Translations under genes and position numbers: made by a program
Shown here: positions 24,409 to 31,612 of the stretch, piece after piece
How the letters are laid out: every line of letters begins with the position of its first letter
How positions within the stretch are numbered: position 1 is the first letter of the stretch
The notes under the pieces: model-generated
What the model saw: the letters and a program-made list of their open reading frames with translations, nothing else
Told to the model about the DNA's origin: nothing
The model's database searches: none
Origin: Tessaracoccus bendigoensis DSM 12906
GTDB lineage: Bacteria; Actinomycetota; Actinomycetes; Propionibacteriales; Propionibacteriaceae
Assembly (NCBI RefSeq): GCF_900141915.1
Contig: NZ_FQZG01000027.1
Span: 1-48,538 of the forward strand
Direction: 5' to 3'
Length of the DNA: 48,538 nucleotides

Positions 24409-24738
24409 GTGGCTAAGACGCGACGAGCCTGGTGGACGACCTGGCCAGGGTCGCTGGCCATGGGGATGGCTGCATTCCTGCTCGGGGCGGCAGGCCTGGC
24501 GACGGGGTTGTTGTACGTGGTCATCCCGCCCGCCGACAGTGCAGGCATCGACTTCGAGGTGCAGGCCCAGCCGGTCTGGCGCGTCGTGGTCGCCCTGGCA
24601 CAGACGTTGGCGGGCTGCCTGCTGCCCGCCCTGACGGGGTACTGGGCGCGCAGGCGGTGGGCGGGCTACGTGTTGCTCGGGCTGGGGCTGAGTCTCGGGC
24701 TCGGCATCGTCGGGCTGGTCCAACTCGGCATCCTCTGA
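24409..24738 (+). CDS. Small three-helix membrane protein
   Basis: This encodes 109 residues from GTG 24409, three bases after the acyl-CoA ligase stop. Hydrophobic segments lie at about 16-40, 58-78 and 84-107. The charged N-terminus (AKTRR) and the GYWARRRWAG loop would be cytoplasmic. No family is recognised and no catalytic motif is visible. Tight spacing suggests co-expression with the ligase. Confidence 0.6.
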   Translation: MAKTRRAWWTTWPGSLAMGMAAFLLGAAGLATGLLYVVIPPADSAGIDFEVQAQPVWRVVVALAQTLAGCLLPALTGYWARRRWAGYVLLGLGLSLGLGIVGLVQLGIL

Positions 24739-24858
24739 AGTCGCCCGCCCGGTGGCTGAGCCGCGTCGTGCCGCCCTTCGGTGAGGCTCGACCGGCAGGT
24801 GGTCGGCTTTCGGCGCCGCGGGCTTGGCACTGGGCCCGCGAACGGCCACGATTGGCAC

Positions 24859-25239
24859 ATGGGTTTGATGGACTTTCTGGGGAAGCGGTCGGAAGGGGGC
24901 CTGAGCGTCGACGAGACGCTGATGGCGCTCAGCAAGGGGGCCGTCCTGATCGACGTGCGCACCCCCGCCGAGTACGAGGCCGGGCATGCGCCAGGGGCCC
25001 GGCCGGTGGACCCCAAGGAACTGCGGGCGAACGCGCTGGACGCGATCCACGGCGACAGCCCCCTCGCCGACCGCGACGCTGCGGTGGTGGTCATCTGCGA
25101 CAACGGGCTGAGGTCGTCGCTGGTGGCGACCCAGCTCCGCGAGCAGGGGCTTCTGGCTGAATCGGTGGCCGGTGGGCTCAGGGCTTGGGCCAAGGATGGC
25201 AACCCCGTGATCCCAGGTCCGTACCGGGGCAGGCGATGA
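24859..25239 (+). CDS. Rhodanese-domain protein
   Basis: This encodes 126 residues from ATG 24859 (MGLMDFLGKR). An earlier in-frame ATG adds 26 residues unlike the family. A single rhodanese domain is seen: VLIDVRTPAEYEAGHAPGA (29-47) and the active loop around Cys80, ICDNGLRSS, followed by GGLRAWAKDG. The cysteine would carry a persulphide in sulphur transfer. The loop reads CDNGLRS rather than the common CRSGxRS. Its stop overlaps the start of the SGNH hydrolase by 4 bases. Confidence 0.88.
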   Translation: MGLMDFLGKRSEGGLSVDETLMALSKGAVLIDVRTPAEYEAGHAPGARPVDPKELRANALDAIHGDSPLADRDAAVVVICDNGLRSSLVATQLREQGLLAESVAGGLRAWAKDGNPVIPGPYRGRR

Positions 25240-25988
25240 AGCAGTTTCTCGGGGGATTCGCGGCAGGTTCCGTGGCCGCCTGGGCGGGGTCCGTGGGCTA
25301 TCACTACCTGAAGGGGCATTTCCTCATCAACCGGCACGTCGATGCGTATCGCGAGCACTGGGAATCGAGGCTGGGTGACGCAAAGGACGGCGTGTTGCAC
25401 TACGTCGCGTTGGGCGACTCGGCGGCGCAAGGGGTAGGCGCATCCCACGTGGGTGCCAGTTACGTCGCCATTTTGGGTGAGCGGCTCGCAGAGGCGACCG
25501 GCAATCACGTCGCAATCACAAACCTCTCCGTCTCGGGGGCGGTTTCGGGAGACGTGGTGGCTCGGCAGTTGCCGCTGCTCGCAGACCTGAGTTTCACACC
25601 AGACGTCGTGACCCTCGACATCGGCGGCAACGACGTCATCTTCGCCGCCGACAACACCGTCGATTCCTTCGCGCACAGCTTCGAAAAGATCCTGGCAGCC
25701 CTCCCGCCAGGAAGTTTCGTCGGCGATGTCCCCTGGTTCCTGATCCCCGGCCTGGCCAAGCGGTCAAAGGCCATGGCGCGGCGGGCCATCGAACTGATCG
25801 ACCGGTACGGCCACCACCTGGTGCCGATCTACCAGTCGATGCGCGACACGGGCTACCTGCGGTACTACACCAACACGGCCGGAGACTGGTTCCACCCCAA
25901 CGACAAGGGCTACCTGGCCTGGGCGGACCTCTTCTGGGCGGAGCTGGAGCGTTCGGGCAAAGTGGGTGATCTCAGGGAGTCGTGCTGA
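25236..25988 (+). CDS. Membrane-anchored SGNH/GDSL-type hydrolase
   Basis: This encodes 250 residues from ATG 25236, which overlaps the rhodanese stop (ATGA). A hydrophobic N-terminal helix (5-24) may be an uncleaved anchor or signal. The catalytic blocks of the SGNH family are present: GDSAAQG with Ser62, a Gly in the NLSVSGA segment, GGNDV (Asn), and FHPND containing the Asp-x-x-His pair's His. These enzymes hydrolyse esters of lipids, sugars or cell-wall groups; the substrate is unknown. In many actinobacteria such proteins act outside the cytoplasm. Confidence 0.85.
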   Translation: MKQFLGGFAAGSVAAWAGSVGYHYLKGHFLINRHVDAYREHWESRLGDAKDGVLHYVALGDSAAQGVGASHVGASYVAILGERLAEATGNHVAITNLSVSGAVSGDVVARQLPLLADLSFTPDVVTLDIGGNDVIFAADNTVDSFAHSFEKILAALPPGSFVGDVPWFLIPGLAKRSKAMARRAIELIDRYGHHLVPIYQSMRDTGYLRYYTNTAGDWFHPNDKGYLAWADLFWAELERSGKVGDLRESC

Positions 25989-26049
25989 TTTCGCCCAGTC
26001 GAACCGCTCACGGTAGAGTTGCCCGACGACCGACCTCATGGCCGGTCAC

Positions 26050-26100
26050 GCCCTCCTGCCGCGGGAACGACCCGTGGCCGTTAGTCCGAAGGAGGTGGGG
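26050..26100 (+). promoter_or_regulatory. Candidate S6:S18 autoregulatory leader of rpsF
   Basis: The leader can fold with CCTCCT (26052-26057) pairing the ribosome site AGGAGG (26090-26095). Nested inside, GCCGCGGG (26058-26065) pairs CCCGTGGC (26071-26078) around an AACGA loop. The 3' side keeps an unpaired CGTTAGTCCGA bulge containing CCG. An asymmetric internal loop with CCG between two stems is the known mRNA target of the S6:S18 complex, which represses its own operon. rpsF and rpsR are both in this cluster. The fold is drawn by eye. Confidence 0.5.
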
Positions 26101-26107
26101 CTGAAGT

Positions 26108-26395
26108 ATGCGTAAGTACGAAGTCATGGTTCTCATCGATTCCGATGTTGATGAGCGTCAGGCGCCCGCACTCGTTGACAAGCATCTCGAGGTCATCACC
26201 AAAGATGGCGGCACCATCGACAACATCGACATCTGGGGACGTCGTCGCCTTGCGTACGACATCAACAAGAAGTCCGAAGCGATCTACGCCGTCCTGCAGG
26301 TGACCGCGGAGCCCGCGACCGTTTCCGAGATGGACCGACTCATGTCCATCGACGAGAAGGTTGTGCGCACCAAGGTTCTCCGTCGCGAAGACTGA
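26108..26395 (+). CDS. rpsF: Ribosomal protein bS6
   Basis: This 95-residue protein has the S6 opening RKYEVMVLIDSDVDE and the WGRRRLAYDINKKSEAIYAVLQ strand-helix core that contacts S18 in the 30S platform. It lacks the long acidic tail of enterobacterial S6. It is the first gene of rpsF-ssb-rpsR-rplI, preceded by a structured leader. Confidence 0.97.
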   Translation: MRKYEVMVLIDSDVDERQAPALVDKHLEVITKDGGTIDNIDIWGRRRLAYDINKKSEAIYAVLQVTAEPATVSEMDRLMSIDEKVVRTKVLRRED

Positions 26396-26470
26396 GTTCG
26401 TTATCCACAACTTCGGGAAAACCTGCAATAACTGTCAGTTGGTTGACAGAGAGTTACAGGTAACCCGGTA

Positions 26471-26487
26471 GTGGGCCGTCGGCCCAC
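26471..26487 (+). promoter_or_regulatory. Hairpin in the rpsF-ssb spacer
   Basis: GTGGGCC (26471-26477) and GGCCCAC (26481-26487) form a perfect 7-bp stem with a GTC loop, 33 bases before the ssb start. A second small dyad CTGTCA/TGACAG flanks GTTGGT shortly upstream. The spacer (124 bases) is long for this operon, so a processing site, attenuator or internal ssb promoter is possible. Confidence 0.35.
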
Positions 26488-26519
26488 CCAAGTCCGGTCA
26501 ATCGGAAGGCATAGAAAAC

Positions 26520-27053
26520 ATGGCAGGCGAGACACCCATCACGCTCATCGGCAATCTGACCGCCGATCCTGAGCTTCGCTTCACACCCAATGGGGCCGCT
26601 GTGGCGAACTTCACGGTCGCCTCCACCCCACGCACGTTCGATCGTCAGACGAACGAGTGGAAGGACGGCGACGCCATGTTTCTCAACTGCTCGGTCTGGC
26701 GTCAGTACGCCGAGAACGTGGCCGAATCCCTCAGCAAGGGTTCAAGGGTCATCGTCTCCGGCCGTCTGAAGTCACGCAGCTACGAAACCCGCGAGGGTGA
26801 GAAGCGCACCGTGTTTGAGGTCGATGTCGACGAGATCGGTCCCGCCCTGCGATACGCAACCGCAAAGGTCACCCGCACCACGGGTGGCGGCGGCGGTGGC
26901 GGCTCGTGGCAGGGCAATCAGGGCGGCCAGGGGGGCGGCAACCAGTCGCAGCCCCAGCAGGCTGACCCCTGGGCAAGCTCTGGCTCCACCGGAGGCAACC
27001 GCGGCGGCAACGACCCGTGGGCCCAGTCTCAGCCCGAAGAACCCCCGTTCTGA
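26520..27053 (+). CDS. ssb: Single-stranded DNA-binding protein
   Basis: This 177-residue protein has an OB fold at residues 1-115 ([84 protein letters not shown]). A Gly/Gln/Asn-rich flexible linker (about 120-160) and the acidic partner-binding tip EEPPF follow. It coats single-stranded DNA in replication and repair. Its place between rpsF and rpsR is the usual actinobacterial arrangement. Confidence 0.97.
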   Translation: MAGETPITLIGNLTADPELRFTPNGAAVANFTVASTPRTFDRQTNEWKDGDAMFLNCSVWRQYAENVAESLSKGSRVIVSGRLKSRSYETREGEKRTVFEVDVDEIGPALRYATAKVTRTTGGGGGGGSWQGNQGGQGGGNQSQPQQADPWASSGSTGGNRGGNDPWAQSQPEEPPF

Positions 27054-27066
27054 TCCACCCGCTTAT

Positions 27067-27084
27067 CTAGCCCCTCGGGGCTAG
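27067..27084 (+). promoter_or_regulatory. Perfect hairpin in the ssb-rpsR spacer
   Basis: CTAGCCCC (27067-27074) and GGGGCTAG (27077-27084) pair perfectly around a 2-base TC centre, 13 bases after the ssb stop and 66 before rpsR. A weaker GGGCT/AGCCC dyad follows. It may trim or attenuate the polycistronic message so that SSB and ribosomal proteins are made in different amounts. Confidence 0.4.
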
Positions 27085-27150
27085 CTGGCACATTCCGTCG
27101 CAAGACGGGCTTTAGGGCATGACAGCCCATCCGAGAAGGAGAGCACCACA

Positions 27151-27390
27151 ATGGCCGGTCCACAGCGCAAGCCTGTGAACAAGAAGAAGATCATGCCGGT
27201 GAAGACGACCCGCGTCGCCAACATCGACTACAAGGACACCAACACGCTCAAGAAGTTCATCTCCGAGCGTGGCAAGATTCGCGCCCGCCGCGTCACTGGC
27301 CTTTCGGTCCAGGACCAGCGCAAGGTCGCCATCGCCGTCAAGAACGCGCGCGAGGTTGCCCTGCTGCCCTACGCGTCGACCGCTCGCTGA
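27151..27390 (+). CDS. rpsR: Ribosomal protein bS18, cysteine-free form
   Basis: This 79-residue protein has the S18 signature [24 protein letters not shown] and the ending [15 protein letters not shown]. The N-terminus ([21 protein letters not shown]) has no cysteines at all, so it lacks the CxxC zinc ribbon of the C+ form. A GAAGGAGAG ribosome site precedes the ATG. It pairs with S6 in the small subunit. Confidence 0.97.
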   Translation: MAGPQRKPVNKKKIMPVKTTRVANIDYKDTNTLKKFISERGKIRARRVTGLSVQDQRKVAIAVKNAREVALLPYASTAR

Positions 27391-27410
27391 CCTGGAAGGG
27401 GAATTCGACT

Positions 27411-27857
27411 ATGAAGCTCATCCTGACTGGAACAGTTGACAAGCTCGGCATCGCCGGCGACATCGTCGAGGTGAAGGACGGCTACGGCCGCAACTACCTC
27501 CTGCCCCAGGGCAAGGCGATCCGCTGGACCCGCGGAAACGAGAAGCAGATCGAGGGCATCAAGCGCGCCCGGGACGCCCGCGAGATCCGTGGCGTGGAAC
27601 ACGCGCAGGAGATCCGTGCGCAACTCGAAGGCCTAAACGTCCGCGTCGCTGTCCGTGCGTCCGAGCAGGGTCACCTGTTCGGCTCCGTCACGGCAAACGA
27701 CCTCGCGGTCGCCGTGAAGAAGGCCGGGGGCCCGGCCGTCGACAAGCGCTCGGTTTCGTTCGCGAAGCCGGTCAAGTCTGTCGGCAACCACATCGCCAAC
27801 ATCAAGTTGCACGGTGCGGTCACGGCCCATGTGCCGTTCGAGGTCACCGCTCAGTGA
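27411..27857 (+). CDS. rplI: Ribosomal protein bL9
   Basis: This 148-residue protein has the N-terminal RNA-binding domain (KLILTGTVDKLGIAGDIVEVKDGYGRNYLLPQGKA, 2-36), a long connecting helix and the C-terminal domain (LFGSVTANDLAVAVKKAGGPAVDKR). Length is standard for L9. It ends the cluster and is followed by a strong hairpin. Confidence 0.97.
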   Translation: MKLILTGTVDKLGIAGDIVEVKDGYGRNYLLPQGKAIRWTRGNEKQIEGIKRARDAREIRGVEHAQEIRAQLEGLNVRVAVRASEQGHLFGSVTANDLAVAVKKAGGPAVDKRSVSFAKPVKSVGNHIANIKLHGAVTAHVPFEVTAQ

Positions 27858-27875
27858 TCTGAGAAACCACTCGAA

Positions 27876-27903
27876 CAGGGTCCCGGCTCCGGCCGGGACC
27901 CTG
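27876..27903 (+). terminator. Terminator of the rpsF-ssb-rpsR-rplI operon
   Basis: Perfect 12-bp arms CAGGGTCCCGGC (27876-27887) and GCCGGGACCCTG (27892-27903) close a TCCG tetraloop 18 bases after the rplI stop. The sequence after it is only moderately T-rich (CTTCTGTT). Confidence 0.85.
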
Positions 27904-27992
27904 CTTCTGTTCCGGGGGCTGGCGGCCCGCCCGTCGCAGACAATGACCCTGTCCCGACCCTGGTGCTCCACCTACCGGGCACACTGGGACAC

Positions 27993-29000
27993 ATGACTTC
28001 CGAGACCACCAGACGCCGGACCCTCCTCAAGGGAATCTCTAGCCGGGCGTGGGAGCACCCCGCCGACCGCGGCGCGCTCGTCGCGCTCCGCAAGTTGCAG
28101 GGGTTCGACACGATTCTGCGGAAGTTCTCCGCGTTCATGAGCGAGCGGGCGATCAGGATGCACCTGCTCGGCTCGGCAGTGCGCGTCAGCGAGCGGCAGT
28201 TCCCACGGATGAACCAGTTGTATGCCGAGGCGGCAACCGTGCTGGACGTGCAGGAACTGCCGGAACTGTACGTCGTGGCTTCACCGGTCTTCAACGCGAT
28301 GACCATCGGTATCGACAAGCCGAAGATCGTCGTCAACTCGGCCCTCGTCGACCTGCTCGATGACGACGAGTTGCGTTTCGTGCTGGGGCACGAGCTGGGT
28401 CATGCCCTCAGCGGGCATGCGTTGTACCGCACGCTCTTGCAGTACATTCTGACGTTCGGGATGACGCTGGCCAGCGTCCCGTTCGGCGGCATCGGCCTGA
28501 TCGCGCTGCGCTCCGCGTTGAGCGAATGGTCCCGAAAGTCAGAGCTGTCGTCCGACCGCGCGGGCCTCCTGGCGACCCAGGACGTGCAGGCCGCGATCAG
28601 GGTGAACATGAAGCTTGCATCCGGTGGCCACCTCGCCGATCTCGACCAGACGGAGTTCCTATCGCAGGCCCACGACTACCAGGACACCGAGGATCTGCGG
28701 GACTCCATCGCGAAGTTGATCCTTGTCGACGCGTCGACGCATCCGATGAACGTGGTGCGGGCCAGTGAGATCCGCAAGTGGGTCGACTCGGGCGCCTACG
28801 CCAGAATCCTGAGTGGGGAGTACCCCAGGCGTGACGGCGACAGGGACGCCAAGATCTCAGAGGAGGCGAGCGCGGCGGCAGACGCCTATGCGACCGAGTT
28901 CAAGGAGAGCGAGGATGCGCTCGCCAAGCTGGCCCGAGACCTCGGCGACGGCATCAGCGACCTCGGGAAGTGGGTCTCAGCCAAGGTCCGCGGCGACTGA
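27993..29000 (+). CDS. M48 family zinc metalloprotease
   Basis: This encodes 335 residues from ATG 27993; an in-frame ATG 30 bases earlier adds an unlikely leader. The zinc motif HELGH is at residues 133-137, and the third ligand Glu lies in SELSSDRAG. A hydrophobic segment follows the zinc site (QYILTFGMTLASVPFGGIGLIALR), so it is probably membrane associated like HtpX/Ste24-type enzymes, though only one hydrophobic region is evident. The C-terminal 70 residues are charged and alanine-rich. Its role in membrane protein quality control is inferred from the family. Confidence 0.85.
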   Translation: MTSETTRRRTLLKGISSRAWEHPADRGALVALRKLQGFDTILRKFSAFMSERAIRMHLLGSAVRVSERQFPRMNQLYAEAATVLDVQELPELYVVASPVFNAMTIGIDKPKIVVNSALVDLLDDDELRFVLGHELGHALSGHALYRTLLQYILTFGMTLASVPFGGIGLIALRSALSEWSRKSELSSDRAGLLATQDVQAAIRVNMKLASGGHLADLDQTEFLSQAHDYQDTEDLRDSIAKLILVDASTHPMNVVRASEIRKWVDSGAYARILSGEYPRRDGDRDAKISEEASAAADAYATEFKESEDALAKLARDLGDGISDLGKWVSAKVRGD

Positions 29001-29036
29001 CGGTTTGCCGGTCGGCTCGCCGGGTAGTGTCGAGAC

Positions 29037-29678
29037 ATGACTGGAATCCTGATTTTCGGTGGCCACGGGAAGGTGGCGCTCCTGGCGGAGCCCATGCTTG
29101 TCGATGCGGGCAACAACGTTGAGGCGGTGGTGCGTAATCCCGATCACGTCGCTGAGGTTGAGGCGACCGGGGCGCGGGCCGTCGTGGCGAACCTCGAAGT
29201 GATGGGTCAGGAGGAGGTCGATCAGTTGGTCGAGGGCCATGAAGTGGTCATCTGGTCGGCCGGTGCGGGCGGGGGTGCCGCGTCCCGGACCAAGGCCGTC
29301 GATGAAGAGGCCGCGCTGCGTGTGCTCGGCGCCGTCGGGAAGGCGGGGGCCAGGTTCATCATGGTCTCCTACTTCGGCGCATCGCTCGACCACGGGGTGC
29401 CGGAGGAAGACCCGTTCTTCGCCTATGCGGAAGCCAAGGCGCACGTCGACGACGCGATCAGACGAAGTGACACCAACTGGGTGATCCTCGCTCCCTCGGC
29501 GCTGACCCTCGAACCGGAAAGTGGTGTGGAGATCGGCGCCGATGTGTCGAGGGAGGTCTCCCGTGCGACGGTCGCCCGAGTGATCGCTGAGGTGGTTGCG
29601 CGGCCGGGCCTGTCTGGGGTGACGATCAGCTTCAACGAGGGCTCGACGGCGCCTGGTGTGGCGCTCGACGGCATCTAG
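29037..29678 (+). CDS. NAD(P)-binding Rossmann protein (atypical SDR, YwnB/Hscarg-like)
   Basis: This 213-residue protein starts with a strand-loop ILIFGGHGKVA, an NAD(P)-binding glycine motif. It then follows the atypical short SDR plan, with VVRNPDHVAEVEATGARAVVANLE and VIWSAGAGGG. The usual Tyr-x3-Lys dyad is replaced by a YAEAKAHVDD segment, which keeps Tyr and Lys spaced by three residues. Members are NmrA-like sensors or reductases. It is a single gene with no evident operon partner. Confidence 0.8.
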   Translation: MTGILIFGGHGKVALLAEPMLVDAGNNVEAVVRNPDHVAEVEATGARAVVANLEVMGQEEVDQLVEGHEVVIWSAGAGGGAASRTKAVDEEAALRVLGAVGKAGARFIMVSYFGASLDHGVPEEDPFFAYAEAKAHVDDAIRRSDTNWVILAPSALTLEPESGVEIGADVSREVSRATVARVIAEVVARPGLSGVTISFNEGSTAPGVALDGI

Positions 29679-29786
29679 GCGCCTTCGGGTGGCTGGTACC
29701 AAACCATCCAACGGCTGAGGTCCACCGGATCGGTCGATCACGCGCCCCATTCTGGGCATCCACAGGTGCTGTGGTCGCGTCTGGCC

Positions 29787-29866
29787 TTGAGCACTATTCC
29801 GGGTTCGATCCTAATTGGAACGTGAAAACAGGTCGTTTCCGCGAACGAGTCCGGGATAGTGCTCAA
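29787..29866 (+). repeat. 80-bp inverted-end element, family A copy 3
   Basis: The left arm 29787-29808 begins TTGAGCACTATTCCGGGTT. The right arm 29845-29866 ends GATAGTGCTCAA and pairs with four mismatches. The 36-nt middle has GGAACGTGAAAACAGG and GTCGTTTC, aligned in register with copies 2 and 4. It lies between the convergent genes 29037-29678 and 30148-30540. Confidence 0.9.
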
Positions 29867-29944
29867 CGTCCCAAGACTCCCACCGAGCGGTGCGGGTCGG
29901 GCAGCGAGGTCGACGGCGCCGTCGACGCGGTGTGGTCAGGGGGC

Positions 29945-30122
29945 GGCGTCACCAGCGTTGTGCGCTGGTTACCAGCGGTATTCCTGCTTACCTGCGGTCT
30001 TCCTCTGGTGACGGAGTATTGCGCTGGTGTCGCGGATATTTCGCTGGTGACGGGGCGTTGCGTTGGTCTCGGCGGCGTTGCGGTGGTGACGGGGGCGTTG
30101 CGGTGGTGACGCGCGCCTTTCG
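29945..30122. repeat. Degenerate 19-21 bp tandem repeat array, nine units
   Basis: Units begin near 29945, 29965, 29984, 30003, 30024, 30044, 30063, 30083 and 30103. The later ones fit CTGGTGACGGGGCGTTGCG, for example GTGGTGACGGGGGCGTTGCG at 30083-30102. A partial tenth unit starts at 30123. The period is not a multiple of three in a stable way, so it is non-coding. Together with family A copy 3 it fills most of the 469-base gap 29679-30147; I see no gene there. Confidence 0.7.
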
Positions 30123-30147
30123 CCGGCGACGGGGACCTGGCCCCCAG

Positions 30148-30540
30148 CTACCTCGCGTCGAGCCGGGCGATCAGCCTGACGCCTGCCGTCTGCCGATAGG
30201 ACAACTCGACCAGTTCGGCGACCTCGCCCCAGTCGGTATCCCCGTCGATGTGGAGGCTGATCCAGCCATAGGGTCCGATATAGCCCGGGATGTGGACGCG
30301 GGGGTCCTCAAGCAGCGCGAGGCGTTCATCTTCCGGGAGCAGCACGCTCACCGTCCGCGGGTTTGGCACCCAGCGTCCATCGACCTTGTTGCTCATCCCG
30401 AAGTATGCGAACACCTTGCGCGTGTAGAACGCAGGGTGCCCGACGACGAGTTTCTCGGCCGCGCCCGGCAAGTCGAGGCAGATGCTGCGCAAGCGGACCA
30501 GATCGGGGTCCAGAGGGTCGAAACGGGACGGTTCGCTCAT
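30148..30540 (-). CDS. MmcQ/YjbR family protein
   Basis: This encodes 130 residues from ATG 30540 (MSEPSRF), preferred over an ATG 27 bases upstream. The family shows as LRSICLDLPGAAEKLVVGHPAFYTRKVFAYFG at the N-terminus and GYIGPYGWISLHIDGDTDWGEVAELVELSYR at the C-terminus. These small proteins fold like a CyaY/TBP-type surface and are often called DNA-binding on structural grounds. No firm function is known. Confidence 0.85.
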   Translation of the reverse strand: MSEPSRFDPLDPDLVRLRSICLDLPGAAEKLVVGHPAFYTRKVFAYFGMSNKVDGRWVPNPRTVSVLLPEDERLALLEDPRVHIPGYIGPYGWISLHIDGDTDWGEVAELVELSYRQTAGVRLIARLDAR

Positions 30541-30587
30541 GGGGCATCCTTTCACGATCGGCGCCACCCGATCGCTACCCTGAGGGG

Positions 30588-31433
30588 ATGCGCAACTTCA
30601 CCGTCGACCTCAACCCGCACCGCAGCGTCACCCTCGAGGCCACCGTCTTCGATCGGCCGCTCGACTCAGAGCAGCCCACCCCGCTCGAACACCCCAGGCC
30701 AGCCGTGATCATCTGCCCCGGCGGCGGGTATGAGTTCCTCTCACAGCGGGAGTCGGACCCCGTCGTTGCGAGCTTCCTGGCGGCCGGTTTCAACACGTAT
30801 CTGTTGCGCTACTCGATCGGTGAGCATGCCCTCGGCCCGAACCCGGCGGTCGACGCGGCGCGGGCAGTGCGGTGGGTCCGGGCACACGCTGACGAGCATG
30901 GGGTCGACCCGACCCGGGTGGCGCTGCTCGGCTTCTCGGCAGGCGGGCACGTCGCGGGCATGCTCGGTACCCACTGGGACGACGCGGACCTCGTGGCCGC
31001 AGAGCGGGCCGAGTACGAGGCGCTCGTCGCGGAGGGGGTCGCAGCCAACTCAGGCCTGCTCGACTTCGACTCCCGACCCGACGCCATCGTCGCCTGCTAC
31101 GCGGTGTTCAGCATGGACTGGGTGGACCGTCGCAGCAGGCCCGGGCTCACCTTCGGCGACTGCATCGAAGCGGTCTCCCAGGCGACCCCGCCGACCTTCC
31201 TATGGACGACCAACGAGGACGCGACCGTCCCGCCGACCCAGTCACTCCGATTTGCCACCGCGCTCGCCAGGGAAGGCGTCGAGTTCGAGTACCACCACTT
31301 CGATCGCGGCGCCCACGGGCTGTCGACGGCGACGCCGCTGGCCAACGCCGACCGGGCTGCGCTCCCGGAAAACGCACACGCCTGGCTCGCCTTGTGTCTC
31401 GCCTGGCTCCGGGCGACCTGGGTGTCGAGGTGA
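30588..31433 (+). CDS. Alpha/beta hydrolase (BD-FAE/carbohydrate-esterase-like)
   Basis: This 281-residue protein has the oxyanion loop CPGGGYEF (43-50) and the nucleophile elbow GFSAGGH with Ser117. A candidate Asp lies in TTNEDATVP and the His in DRGAHGLS near the end. The order and spacing match esterases related to acetyl-xylan esterase/BD-FAE. There is no signal peptide, so it acts in the cytoplasm. ATG 30588 follows GAGGGG. The stop overlaps the start of the next small gene (GTGA). Confidence 0.85.
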   Translation: MRNFTVDLNPHRSVTLEATVFDRPLDSEQPTPLEHPRPAVIICPGGGYEFLSQRESDPVVASFLAAGFNTYLLRYSIGEHALGPNPAVDAARAVRWVRAHADEHGVDPTRVALLGFSAGGHVAGMLGTHWDDADLVAAERAEYEALVAEGVAANSGLLDFDSRPDAIVACYAVFSMDWVDRRSRPGLTFGDCIEAVSQATPPTFLWTTNEDATVPPTQSLRFATALAREGVEFEYHHFDRGAHGLSTATPLANADRAALPENAHAWLALCLAWLRATWVSR

Positions 31434-31612
31434 GCGCCCGCTTCCTGACGTCCTGGCCGTGCCAGGACGCCTGCGGGACCATCACCACGGACGAACGCGT
31501 GGAGGGTGCGCCGGTCTACCGTTGCCCCGGTTGCGACACCTCATGGATCGAACTCGACGAACGAACGGCGTCGTCAGCACTCGATGAAGGCGACGGCGAG
31601 CCCGCCGGTTGA
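31430..31612 (+). CDS. Small zinc-ribbon-like protein
   Basis: This encodes 60 residues from GTG 31430, overlapping the esterase stop. The sequence has CQDAC near residue 11 and CPGC near 32, two cysteine pairs about 20 apart, as in a small zinc ribbon, followed by DTSWIELDE and an acidic tail. Its last 39 bases overlap the 3' end of serine dehydratase on the other strand, which is unusual but allowed for convergent genes. The family is unknown; a chance frame is possible, but the cysteine spacing argues for a real protein. Confidence 0.45.
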   Translation: MSARFLTSWPCQDACGTITTDERVEGAPVYRCPGCDTSWIELDERTASSALDEGDGEPAG

